A program made the translations under genes and the position numbers. Positions 57,224 to 64,000 of a stretch of 64,000 nt of DNA are shown piece by piece (within the stretch, counting starts at the first letter, position 1; each line of letters opens with the position of its first letter). The DNA lies in NCBI RefSeq assembly GCF_018459925.1, contig NZ_CP075371.1, forward strand, positions 1,178,001 through 1,242,000. The letters are read 5' to 3'. Below the pieces are notes generated by a model. The model saw nothing but the letters and a program-made list of their open reading frames with translations, made no database searches and was not told where the DNA came from. Origin of the DNA: Nocardioides aquaticus. GTDB taxonomy: Bacteria; Actinomycetota; Actinomycetes; Propionibacteriales; Nocardioidaceae.

Positions 57224-57627
57224 GCGGGCCCGGCGAGGCCCTCGACTTCGACTGGGAGGCCCTGCGCGCCGAGGCCCGCGAGGCCATGACGCACGCCTAC
57301 GCGCCGTACTCCGGCTACCGGGTCGGTGCGGCGGCACTGGTCGCCGACGGCCGCGTGGTGTCGGGCTGCAACGTCGAGAACGCGGCGTACGGCGTGGCGC
57401 TGTGCGCCGAGTGCGGGCTGGTCAGCGACCTGCACCGGGGCGGCGGCGGGCGGCTGACCCACTTCGTGTGCGTCGACGGCGAGGGCGAGGTGATCATGCC
57501 CTGCGGGCGCTGCCGCCAGCTGCTCTCGGAGAACGGCGGGCCGGGCCTGCTGCTGCAGACGGTCTCGGGGGTCAAGCGGATGGACGAGGTGCTGCCGGAT
57601 GCGTTCGGTCCCGACGACCTCGGCTGA
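57220..57627 (+). CDS. cdd: Cytidine deaminase
   Basis: Zinc enzyme deaminating cytidine and deoxycytidine; 135 residues, tetrameric class. APYSGYRVGAAALVADGRVVSGCNVENAAYG (parts near 28-58), the zinc/proton-shuttle CAE in VALCAECGLVSD (about 60-71) and PCGRCRQLLSE (about 94-104) give three Cys ligands and the catalytic Glu. ATG 57220 overlaps the permease stop. Its 3' end overlaps the P450 start by 29 bp. Function fits imported nucleosides. Confidence 0.95.
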   Translation: MSGPGEALDFDWEALRAEAREAMTHAYAPYSGYRVGAAALVADGRVVSGCNVENAAYGVALCAECGLVSDLHRGGGGRLTHFVCVDGEGEVIMPCGRCRQLLSENGGPGLLLQTVSGVKRMDEVLPDAFGPDDLG

Positions 57628-58807
57628 CCTCACCGACCCGGGCTTCCTCGCCGACCCGTACCCCGTCCTCGCCGCGCTGCGCGCGCAGGGCCCGGTGCTC
57701 CAGCACGAGCCGACCGGGCGCTGGCTGGTCCTCGACCACGCCGGCGTCGGCCGGGCGCTGAGGGACCGGCGGCTCGGGCGGGTCTGGCGCGACCGGGAGC
57801 CGGCCGACGCGCTGGCGCCGTTCAACCTGCTGCACCGGCACCAGATGATGGAGAACGAGCCGCCCGACCACACCCGGCTGCGGCGCCCGGTTGCGGCCGC
57901 CTTCAACCGCGGGCACGTCGAGCGGCTGCGCCCCCGGGTGCGGGAGCTCGCCGCGGGGCTGCTCGACGAGGTGGCCGGCGCGGCCGCGACGGACGCCGGG
58001 TTCGACGTCGTGGGGGAGTACGCCGAGCCGCTCCCGGTCCTGGTCATCGCCGAGCTCCTCGGCGTGCCGGCCTCCCACGCCCCCGACCTGCGCGCCTGGT
58101 CGCAGGCCATCGTGCGGATGTACGAGACCTCCCCGTCGCCGGAGGTCGTCAGCGCCGCGGTGGCGGCGGCCGCCGACTTCGCAGCCCTGGTCCGCGACCT
58201 GGCCGACCTGAGACGACGACACCCGGCCGACGACCTGGTCAGCGACCTGGCCGCCACCGAGCTCTCGGCCGACGAGGTCGTCGCCTCCGCGGTGCTGCTG
58301 CTCAACGCCGGCCACGAGGCGTCGGTGAACGTCTTCGGCAACGGCCTGGTCGGCCTGCTGCGGGCCGGGCGCTGGCCGGTCGCGGCGGAGGCGGCCCCGA
58401 CCGCGGTCGAGGAGATGCTGCGCCACGACGCCGCCCTGCAGCTCTTCGAGCGCACCGCCACCACCGAGGTCGAGCTGGCCGGCGGCCAGGTCGTCCCGCA
58501 GGGCGGCACGGTCGCGCTCCTGCTCGGCTCGGCCAACCGGGACCCGGCGGTCTTCGCCGACGCCGACGTCATGGACCCCACCCGCGACCCCAACCCGCAC
58601 GTGTCCTTCGGCGCCGGGGTCCACTTCTGCCTGGGTGCCCCGCTGGCGCGGATGGAGCTGGCCGAGTCGGTGGCCCTGCTGGCCACCCGGCTGCCCGGCC
58701 TGGCGCTGGCGGGGGAGCCCGTACGCCGTCCCACGTTCGTGCTCCGCGGCTACGAGCAGGTGCGGGTGCACGACGGCGGCGGGTCCGACGATAGGTTCCC
58801 GGCGTGA
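57599..58807 (+). CDS. Cytochrome P450
   Basis: Class I bacterial P450, soluble, needing ferredoxin and reductase not encoded nearby; 402 residues. Heme signature FGAGVHFCLGAPLARMEL (about 337-354) with the axial Cys; ExxR in AVEEMLRHD near 276; I-helix LLLNAGHEASVN near 233-244, where His stands in for the usual Asp/Glu-adjacent pattern AG(D/E)T, as in some actinobacterial P450s. ATG 57599 lies inside cdd, and the stop overlaps deoA by 4 bp, so it is translated as part of the nucleoside operon. The substrate is unknown. Confidence 0.93.
   Translation: MRSVPTTSADLTDPGFLADPYPVLAALRAQGPVLQHEPTGRWLVLDHAGVGRALRDRRLGRVWRDREPADALAPFNLLHRHQMMENEPPDHTRLRRPVAAAFNRGHVERLRPRVRELAAGLLDEVAGAAATDAGFDVVGEYAEPLPVLVIAELLGVPASHAPDLRAWSQAIVRMYETSPSPEVVSAAVAAAADFAALVRDLADLRRRHPADDLVSDLAATELSADEVVASAVLLLNAGHEASVNVFGNGLVGLLRAGRWPVAAEAAPTAVEEMLRHDAALQLFERTATTEVELAGGQVVPQGGTVALLLGSANRDPAVFADADVMDPTRDPNPHVSFGAGVHFCLGAPLARMELAESVALLATRLPGLALAGEPVRRPTFVLRGYEQVRVHDGGGSDDRFPA
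58792..58797 (+). promoter_or_regulatory. Possible internal leaderless -10 box for deoA
   Basis: TAGGTT, 6-nt spacer, GTG 58804, inside the 3' end of the P450 gene. It would let deoA be expressed apart from the operon. Confidence 0.45.
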
Positions 58808-60096
58808 GTCACGAGCAGCACGACGCCGTCGAGGTCATCACCGCCAAGCGGGACGGGGGGCGTCTCTCCGACAGCCAGGTCGACTGGGTGGTCGACGCCT
58901 ACACCCGGGGCGCCGTCGCCGACGAGCAGATGTCCGCCCTGGCGATGGCGATCCTGCTCAACGGCATGGAGCGCGAGGAGATCGCGCGCTGGACCGCGGC
59001 GATGATCGCCTCGGGCGAGCGGATGGACTTCTCCTCGCTGTCGCGCCCGACCGCCGACAAGCACTCCACCGGTGGCGTCGGCGACAAGATCACGCTCCCG
59101 CTGGCGCCGCTGGTCGCCGCCTGCGGCGTCGCCGTGCCGCAGCTGTCCGGCCGCGGGCTGGGCCACACCGGCGGCACGCTCGACAAGCTCGAGTCGATCC
59201 CCGGCTGGCGCGCCGGGTTGTCCACCGAGGCGATGCTGCGCCAGCTCGAGGACGTCGGCGCCGTGATCTGCGCGGCCGGCGACGGCCTCGCCCCCGCCGA
59301 CAAGAAGCTGTACGCGCTGCGCGACGTCACCGGCACCGTCGAGGCGATCCCGCTGATCGCCTCCTCCATCATGAGCAAGAAGATCGCCGAGGGCACCGGC
59401 TCGCTGGTGCTCGACGTCAAGGTCGGCACCGGCGCCTTCATGAAGACCCCCGCGCGGGCCCGCGAGCTCGCGGAGACCATGGTCGCCCTCGGGACCGACG
59501 CCGGCGTGACCACCGTGGCGCTGCTGACCGAGATGAGCACCCCGCTCGGGCTGACCGCCGGCAACGCGATCGAGGTGGAGGAGTCCGTCGAGGTCCTCGC
59601 CGGCGGCGGCCCCGCCGACGTCGTCGAGTTGACCGTCGCCCTGGCCCGGGAGATGCTCGCCGCTGCCGGGCGTACCGACGTCGACCCCGCGGACAGGCTG
59701 GCGGACGGCTCGGCCATGGACTGCTGGCGGGCGATGATCGGTGCCCAGGGCGGCGACCCCGACGCAGCGCTGCCGGTCGCGCGGGAGTCGCACGTGGTGA
59801 CCGCCCCGGCCGACGGCGTCCTGACCCGCCTGGACGCGATGGCCGTCGGGACCGCCGCCTGGCGCCTGGGCGCCGGCCGCGCCCGCAAGGAGGACCCGGT
59901 GCAGGCCGGTGCCGGCGTCCGGTGGCACGCCCGCCCGGGCGACGCCGTGCGCGCCGGACAGCCGCTGATGACGCTGCTGACCGACGAGCCGGCCCGCTTC
60001 GACCGGGCGCTCGCCGCGCTCGAGGGCGGGTACGACGTGGCGCCGGCCGGGACGGCGTACGAGCCCGGCCCGCTGGTCATCGACCGGGTCGGCTGA
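58804..60096 (+). CDS. deoA: Thymidine phosphorylase
   Basis: Phosphorolysis of thymidine or deoxyuridine to base and deoxyribose-1-phosphate; 430 residues. VITAKRDGGRLSDSQVDWVV (about 10-29), RPTADKHSTGGVGDKITLPL near 81-100 (phosphate site), GRGLGHTGGTLDKLESIPG near 118 and GALVLDVKVGTGAF-type SLVLDVKVGTGAFMKT near 200 match the family. The C-terminal PYNP domain is complete. GTG 58804 overlaps the P450 stop. It completes the import-deaminate-phosphorolyse route begun by the BMP importer and cdd. Confidence 0.96.
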   Translation: MSHEQHDAVEVITAKRDGGRLSDSQVDWVVDAYTRGAVADEQMSALAMAILLNGMEREEIARWTAAMIASGERMDFSSLSRPTADKHSTGGVGDKITLPLAPLVAACGVAVPQLSGRGLGHTGGTLDKLESIPGWRAGLSTEAMLRQLEDVGAVICAAGDGLAPADKKLYALRDVTGTVEAIPLIASSIMSKKIAEGTGSLVLDVKVGTGAFMKTPARARELAETMVALGTDAGVTTVALLTEMSTPLGLTAGNAIEVEESVEVLAGGGPADVVELTVALAREMLAAAGRTDVDPADRLADGSAMDCWRAMIGAQGGDPDAALPVARESHVVTAPADGVLTRLDAMAVGTAAWRLGAGRARKEDPVQAGAGVRWHARPGDAVRAGQPLMTLLTDEPARFDRALAALEGGYDVAPAGTAYEPGPLVIDRVG

Positions 60097-60113
60097 CGCC
60101 GCCTCGCTGAGCC

Positions 60114-60425
60114 TCAGACGATCGTGGTGACCCCACCGCTGACGATCGTGGCGCCGCCGCTGGCGAAGTTCGCCAGGTCGCCCACGGCGGCCTGCCCGGC
60201 CTCGCTGCCCATCGCGGCCTGGAAGGCCTGGGCGTCGTCGAAGGTGAGCGTCGCGATCAGGTGCTCGGCGCGGGTGCCGTCGGCGCCCGGGTCGGGCGAG
60301 ACGGTCGTGTAGGACCGCAGGCCCGGCAGCGTGCTCGCGAGCGGGGCGTGGGTCTCGGCGTAGTGGCGGTCGAAGGCGTCCGCGTCGGTGGGGTGGTGGT
60401 AGATGACGACGAGCTGGTAGGTCAT
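60114..60425 (-). CDS. EthD domain-containing protein
   Basis: Small dimeric alpha-beta barrel protein, 103 residues. MTYQLVVIYHHPTDADAFDRHYAETHAPLASTLPGLR (parts 1-36) is the usual EthD opening (Y-H-P-x-D-x-x-F-x-x-Y-x-x-x-H-x-P-L), and LTFDDAQAFQAAMGSEAG follows. The family is named after an ether-degradation protein; the reaction of most members is unknown. CAGGGT lies 7 nt before ATG 60423-60425. It converges on deoA across 17 bp, including CTGAGCCTCAG. Confidence 0.85.
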   Translation of the reverse strand: MTYQLVVIYHHPTDADAFDRHYAETHAPLASTLPGLRSYTTVSPDPGADGTRAEHLIATLTFDDAQAFQAAMGSEAGQAAVGDLANFASGGATIVSGGVTTIV

Positions 60426-60493
60426 GGGACCGACCCTGCCCCATCCGGGGCCGCAGGGGAATGCCCGACCGGGCAGGTGCGGTTGGGGCGGAC

Positions 60494-61420
60494 ATGGCCA
60501 TGCAGTGGATCGCGACCCGTCCCGGCGACCTCGACGTGCTGTCGTTCGAGGAGGTCGAGGTGCCGGCGCCCGGTCCCGGCGAGGTGACGATCGAGGTGCG
60601 AGCGGCCGGGGTGAACCCGGCCGACCACAAGCACGTGGCGCGCGGGGGCGAGTTCCCGCGCGGGGTCGGGTACGAGGTCGCCGGCGTGCTGACCGCGCTC
60701 GGCCTGGACACCGAGATCGCCACCGGCGGCGGCGCCGTCGGCGACGAGGTCGTGGCGTTCCGGGTGCAGGGCGGCTGGGCCACCTCGCTCACCGTGGCGG
60801 CCGCCGACGTGCTGGCCAAGCCGGCCGGCCTGGGCTGGGCCGAGGCCGCCAACCTGCTCCTGGCCGGCGCGACGGCGGCCGAGATGCTCCACGTCACCGG
60901 CTGCGCGGCGGGGGAGACCGTCCTCGCGCACGGCGCCTCCGGCGCGGTCGGGGTCAGCCTGCTTCAGCAGGCCGCGGCGCTGGGGGTCCGGGTGGTCGGC
61001 ACCGCCTCCGAGGCCCGCGCCGGCGAGGTGGAGCGCTTCGGCGGCGTGCCGGTGGCGTATGGCCCCGGGCTGGCCGACCGCGTGCGCGCCCTGGCCCCCG
61101 ACGGCGTCGTGGCGGCGCTGGACTGCGTGGGCACCGACGAGGCCGTCGAGACCTCCCTGGAGCTCGTCGCCGACCGGGACCGGATCGTCACCATCGCCGC
61201 CCAGCACCGCGCCGAGGCCGACGGGATCCGCGTCATCGGCGGCACGATGCCGGCCAGCAAGACCTTCCGCGACGCCGTCCGCGCCGACCTGCTCGCGCAG
61301 GCCGGCGACGGGCGCCTCGTGGTGCCGGTCGCCCGCACGTACCCCTTGGCGGACGCGCTGGACGCCGCCCGACTCCTGCAGGCCGGCCACCCCGGCGGGA
61401 AGCTCGCGCTGCTGCCCTGA
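60494..61420 (+). CDS. Zinc-independent quinone oxidoreductase (MDR family)
   Basis: NADP(H)-dependent medium-chain reductase; 308 residues. The GroES-like part has VPAPGPGEVTIEVRAAGVNPADHK (parts near 23-46, VNPAD hallmark of quinone oxidoreductases) and GYEVAGVLTALG; the Rossmann part has AGETVLAHGASGAVGVSLLQQAA (parts near 138-160). The structural-zinc cysteines of alcohol dehydrogenases are absent. ATG 60494 (MAMQW); ATG 60500 is possible. The substrate is unknown. A long hairpin follows. Confidence 0.92.
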   Translation: MAMQWIATRPGDLDVLSFEEVEVPAPGPGEVTIEVRAAGVNPADHKHVARGGEFPRGVGYEVAGVLTALGLDTEIATGGGAVGDEVVAFRVQGGWATSLTVAAADVLAKPAGLGWAEAANLLLAGATAAEMLHVTGCAAGETVLAHGASGAVGVSLLQQAAALGVRVVGTASEARAGEVERFGGVPVAYGPGLADRVRALAPDGVVAALDCVGTDEAVETSLELVADRDRIVTIAAQHRAEADGIRVIGGTMPASKTFRDAVRADLLAQAGDGRLVVPVARTYPLADALDAARLLQAGHPGGKLALLP

Positions 61421-61931
61421 CCGGTCCTCCGGACGCTGCCCCACGTTCGTGTGGGCTGAGGGGCCGTTCACCCACACGAACGTGAGGCAGCGTCCGGTCG
61501 GACCTCGGGCCGCGGCGACAGTCCCCGGGAAGGTAGGGGTGCACCTCCGCCGCCGGGTCGGTCGGCTCTACGAGGCCGACGTAGCCCGAGAGCGACTCAC
61601 CGGACCGCAGCACGACGTCCGCCTCGTAGGTGCTGAGGCCGGTGACCCCCAGGTCGTGGAGCGCCTCGACGAACCGTGTCGAGACGACCTTGACCTGCAG
61701 ACCGCCGCAGTGAAGGACGTCGTTGCGACGCAACGGAGCACGGCAGCCCTCCATCTGCTCGTACCAGATGCGGAACCCGAGCTGGTCGAGCCGACCCGTG
61801 GCAACCAGGTCGACGATGTCCCGGCCGTCGGGCAGCAGCCACGGCCCGTACGTGGGCTTGTCCGGCCACGTCAGGGAGACCCAGAGGTCTCGGACCGCGG
61901 ACCGTCCCGTCACCAGCCACCAGTCGGACAC
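61233..61931 (-). pseudogene. Degenerate gene, possibly Imm11/DUF1629-like; 3' end lost
   Basis: The open frame runs 232 codons, but only the first about 143 (61500-61931) look like protein: MSDWWLVTGRSAVRDLWVSL, DQLGFRIWYEQMEG, FVEALHDLGVTGLSTYEADV and SGYVGLVEPTDPAAEVHPYLPG. The helix-turn EALxxLGVTxxxxYxA resembles the end of Imm11/DUF1629 toxin-immunity proteins, a weak match. Beyond that the frame runs through the hairpin at 61429-61497 and antisense into the oxidoreductase gene, giving Arg/Pro-rich nonsense, so the true C-terminus is gone. This stretch has visibly lower GC than its neighbours. GTG 61929-61931 lies 10 bp after maoC and may be translated with it. Confidence 0.5.
61429..61497. 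terminator. Very long hairpin after the quinone oxidoreductase gene
   Basis: 27-bp arms (61429-61455 and 61471-61497) with one mismatch around a 15-nt loop, beginning CCGGACGCTGCC and reading CACGTTCGTGTGGG towards the loop. It is 9 bp after the stop. Longer than a terminator needs to be; a mobile palindromic element that now serves as terminator is possible. Confidence 0.75.
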
Positions 61932-61940
61932 CGGGTGCGC

Positions 61941-62396
61941 TCAGCCCTCGAGCAGCAGCACCACGGACTCGGCGACGCAGGCCGGCTTGTCCTCGCCCTC
62001 GATCTCGATCGTGTTGCGGACGGTGCACTGCTTGCCGGCGGGGAGGTCGGTGACCTCGCCGAGCGTGGAGTGGATCCGGATCCGCTTGCCGACCCGCAGC
62101 GGGTTCGGGAAGCGGACCTTGTTGACGCCGTAGTTGAGCTTGGCGCCCGGGGTGTCGAAGCTGAAGACCTGGCTGCCCAGCCACGGCACCAGCGACAGGG
62201 TCAGGTAGCCGTGGGCGATGGTGCCGCCGAACGGGCCGTCGGCGGCGCGCTCGGCGTCGACGTGGATCCACTGGTGGTCCCCGGTGGCGTCGGCGAACTG
62301 GTCGACCCGGTCCTGCTCGATCGTGATCCAGTCGCTGGAGCCCAGCTCCTCGCCGGCAGCGGCGGTGACCTCGTCGAACGACGTGAACGTGCGCAT
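61941..62396 (-). CDS. MaoC-family (R)-specific enoyl-CoA hydratase-like protein
   Basis: Single hot-dog domain, 151 residues, dimeric. The hydratase motif is [18 protein letters not shown] (about 34-51) with catalytic Asp40 and His45; [20 protein letters not shown] (about 54-73) is the typical overhang, and [19 protein letters not shown] the second strand-helix unit. It hydrates trans-2-enoyl-CoA; the substrate chain length is unknown. ATG 62394-62396. It is divergent from add, 55 bp apart. Confidence 0.93.
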   Translation of the reverse strand: MRTFTSFDEVTAAAGEELGSSDWITIEQDRVDQFADATGDHQWIHVDAERAADGPFGGTIAHGYLTLSLVPWLGSQVFSFDTPGAKLNYGVNKVRFPNPLRVGKRIRIHSTLGEVTDLPAGKQCTVRNTIEIEGEDKPACVAESVVLLLEG

Positions 62397-62451
62397 GTGT
62401 GGGTCCTCCCCGGCGGCCGACCGGGACGGTGCCCGGTGGTTGGATGAGAGT

Positions 62452-63582
62452 GTGACCGCCCTCTCCGCCGAACCTATCGAAGCCGCGCCCGACGTCCCCA
62501 CCCCGGACCAGGTGCGCCGAGCGCCCAAGGTCCTCCTGCACGACCACCTCGACGGTGGGCTGCGCCCCGCCACGGTCGCCGAGCTGGCCGCGGAGATCGG
62601 GCACGAGCTGCCCGTGCCGGGGGCGGTGGCCGACCCGGACGCGCTCGGGCGGTGGTTCCGGGAGTCAGCCGACTCCGGCTCGCTGGAGCGCTACCTGGAG
62701 ACGTTCGTGCACACCGTCGCGGTGATGCAGACGCCGGAGGCGCTGGCCCGGGTGGCGCGCGAGTGCGTCGAGGACCTGGCCACCGACGGCGTCGTCTACG
62801 CCGAGGTCCGCTACGCCCCCGAGCAGCACGTCGAGCAGGGCCTGTCCCTGGACGACGTCGTCGCCGCGGTGCAGCAGGGCTTCGACGAGGGCGTCGGGGC
62901 GGTGGCGGCCGCGGGCGGTCGGATCGTCGTACGCCAGCTGCTCACCGCGATGCGCCACCAGGCGCGCTCGATGGAGATCGCCGAGCTCGCCGTGGCCTGG
63001 CGCGACCGCGGGGTCGCCGGCTTCGACATCGCCGGCGCCGAGGCCGGGTTCCCCCCGACCCGCCACCTGGACGCCTTCGAGTACCTCCAGCGCGAGTCGT
63101 CGCACTTCACCATCCACGCCGGCGAGGCCTTCGGGCTGCCGTCGATCTGGGAGGCGATCCAGTGGTGCGGCGCCGACCGGCTGGGGCACGGCGTGCGGAT
63201 CGTGGACGACGTCGAGGTCGGCGAGGACGGGTCGGTCCGCCTGGGGCGGCTCGCGGCGTACGTCCGCGACACCCGCATCCCGCTCGAGCTCTGCCCGGCC
63301 TCCAACGTGCAGACCGGCGCGGCGGCCTCGATCGCCGAGCACCCGATCGGGCTGCTGCGCGATCTGCGCTTCCGGGTCACCGTCAACACCGACAACCGGC
63401 TGATGAGCGACACCTCGATGAGCGCCGAGATGCTGGCGCTCGTCGAGGCCTTCGGCTGGGGCCTGACCGACCTCCGCTGGGTGACGATCAACGCCATGAA
63501 GTCGGCGTTCCTGCCCTTCGACGAGCGGCTGGAGATCATCGACGAGGTGATCAAGCCCGGGTACGCCGCGCTCGGCTGCTGA
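62452..63582 (+). CDS. add: Adenosine deaminase
   Basis: Zinc amidohydrolase turning (deoxy)adenosine into (deoxy)inosine; 376 residues. Zinc site in [17 protein letters not shown] (His30, His32), [15 protein letters not shown] near 222 with a zinc His and catalytic Glu, [11 protein letters not shown] near 244 with catalytic His, and the metal Asp region [18 protein letters not shown] near 308, with N-T-D-N where many members have N-T-D-D. GTG 62452 was chosen: the nearby ATG and GTG in other frames stop at once. It extends the nucleoside salvage set. Confidence 0.95.
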   Translation: MTALSAEPIEAAPDVPTPDQVRRAPKVLLHDHLDGGLRPATVAELAAEIGHELPVPGAVADPDALGRWFRESADSGSLERYLETFVHTVAVMQTPEALARVARECVEDLATDGVVYAEVRYAPEQHVEQGLSLDDVVAAVQQGFDEGVGAVAAAGGRIVVRQLLTAMRHQARSMEIAELAVAWRDRGVAGFDIAGAEAGFPPTRHLDAFEYLQRESSHFTIHAGEAFGLPSIWEAIQWCGADRLGHGVRIVDDVEVGEDGSVRLGRLAAYVRDTRIPLELCPASNVQTGAAASIAEHPIGLLRDLRFRVTVNTDNRLMSDTSMSAEMLALVEAFGWGLTDLRWVTINAMKSAFLPFDERLEIIDEVIKPGYAALGC

Positions 63583-63601
63583 TCCGGGCCGGGCGGTCGT
63601 C

Positions 63602-63700
63602 GCCGGAAGGAACGAACTGCCGGCCGTGGAGCGCACCGGTCACGTCCGCCCAGGTCAGCCGTTCGTGAGACGTGGCCGGGCCGACTTCGTTCCTTCCGGC
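63602..63700. terminator. Long inverted repeat between add and the C39-like gene
   Basis: 15-bp perfect arms GCCGGAAGGAACGAA (63602-63616) and its complement at 63686-63700, with a 69-nt loop that itself contains partial pairing (GCCGGCC near 63620 with GGCCGGGC near 63674). The right arm touches the stop codon of the minus-strand gene. Likely a convergent terminator. Confidence 0.55.
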
Positions 63701-64000
63701 TACGAGCGGGGCAGGACCGCGCACCACAGCCGCGGCCACCCGGTGGCCAGTGCGACGGCCAGCGGGCGCACGGTGCCGCGCGCGGGGTCGTAGACCCGGA
63801 GGCCGTCCGGGCCGTCCTCCACGGCCAGCAGGACGTGGCGGGGGAGGAGCCGGGAGCCGACGAACAGCGGGACGGGTCGGCCGGCCCGGACCACCGAGGC
63901 GACCCGGGCGAGGTCGGGACGCGCCGTGCGCCACCGGCGCCCCGCCGCACCCAGTCGTCGCGCCACCGCCCACGGCGGGGTCCCGAGCGCCCGCGGCCAG
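63700..64000 (-). CDS. C39-like / papain-like cysteine peptidase family protein (partial, N-terminus off the right edge)
   Basis: Only the last about 99 codons are in the window; the frame is open to the edge, so the start lies outside. GRPVPLFVGSRLLPRHVLLAVEDG and GLRVYDPARGTVRPLAV follow the pattern of C39-like domains, where P-R-H-x-V-L-L supplies the catalytic His and V-Y-D-P the Asp-bearing strand; the Cys would be upstream, out of view. Peptidase activity cannot be judged. The end WPRLWCAVLPRS is the C-terminus. Confidence 0.6.
   Translation of the reverse strand, partial: WPRALGTPPWAVARRLGAAGRRWRTARPDLARVASVVRAGRPVPLFVGSRLLPRHVLLAVEDGPDGLRVYDPARGTVRPLAVALATGWPRLWCAVLPRS

Noticed and set aside
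61456..61470. Hairpin at 61429-61497 as a tRNA-like or riboswitch structure
   Set aside because: It is a simple uninterrupted stem with a short loop and no conserved RNA motif.

Overview
This 64 kb window is a stretch of core chromosome from a very GC-rich (over 70%) actinobacterium, most likely Nocardioides or another member of Nocardioidaceae. The evidence is the extreme third-position GC, frequent GTG starts, many leaderless promoters, coenzyme F420 enzymes, a monomeric isocitrate dehydrogenase, a single-membrane-subunit succinate dehydrogenase, and the order pcrA/uvrD1 - M23 peptidase - sucC - sucD - (zwf) - DUF6350/perM - purN - purH. That order matches Mycobacterium tuberculosis Rv0949-Rv0957 apart from a local insertion. 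The genus is an inference; no rRNA or tRNA gene was seen.

Layout. 1-12 kb: an MscS channel (cut by the left edge), the F420 biosynthesis gene fbiC, an acyl-CoA synthetase, a methyltransferase, a truncated kinase-like gene beside tandem repeats, an acyl-CoA dehydrogenase, an F420-type LLM oxidoreductase, a membrane acyltransferase and an NADPH:F420 reductase. 12-29 kb: DNA helicase PcrA, a cell-wall M23 peptidase, succinyl-CoA synthetase, glucose-6-phosphate dehydrogenase, a sigma-factor-like membrane fusion protein, DUF6350, purN, a ZTP riboswitch controlling purH, a dihydroxyacetone kinase fusion and folD. 29-45 kb: malate dehydrogenase, isocitrate dehydrogenase, lactate permease, MFS exporter, SRPBCC and GNAT proteins, trpS with three small downstream genes, sdhCAB and a glycosyltransferase. 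45-51 kb: methylmalonyl-CoA mutase mutAB with its chaperone gene meaB, and an M20 amidohydrolase. 52-60 kb: a BMP-type nucleoside ABC importer with cytidine deaminase, a cytochrome P450 and thymidine phosphorylase in one tightly overlapping operon. 60-64 kb: an EthD-like protein, a quinone oxidoreductase, a degenerate immunity-like gene, a MaoC hydratase, adenosine deaminase and the 3' end of a C39-like protein.

How the genes fit together. Much of the window is central carbon metabolism: sucCD, sdhCAB, mdh and icd cover four TCA steps; mutAB-meaB feeds propionyl-CoA carbon into succinyl-CoA; zwf and icd supply NADPH, which NpdG can pass to F420 for LLM enzymes, while FbiC makes the F420 chromophore. 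A second theme is purine, folate and nucleoside metabolism: purN, purH and folD share one-carbon folates, and the 52-63.6 kb region imports and salvages nucleosides (BMP importer, cdd, deoA, add).

There is no prophage, insertion sequence, CRISPR array or obvious genomic island. The less ordinary material is the sigma-like membrane fusion, the P450 inside the nucleoside operon, two decayed genes, a small family of CACCTGGTG-centred intergenic elements, perfect palindromes ahead of icd and the lactate permease, and a consistent leaderless -10 motif in front of about 16 genes.
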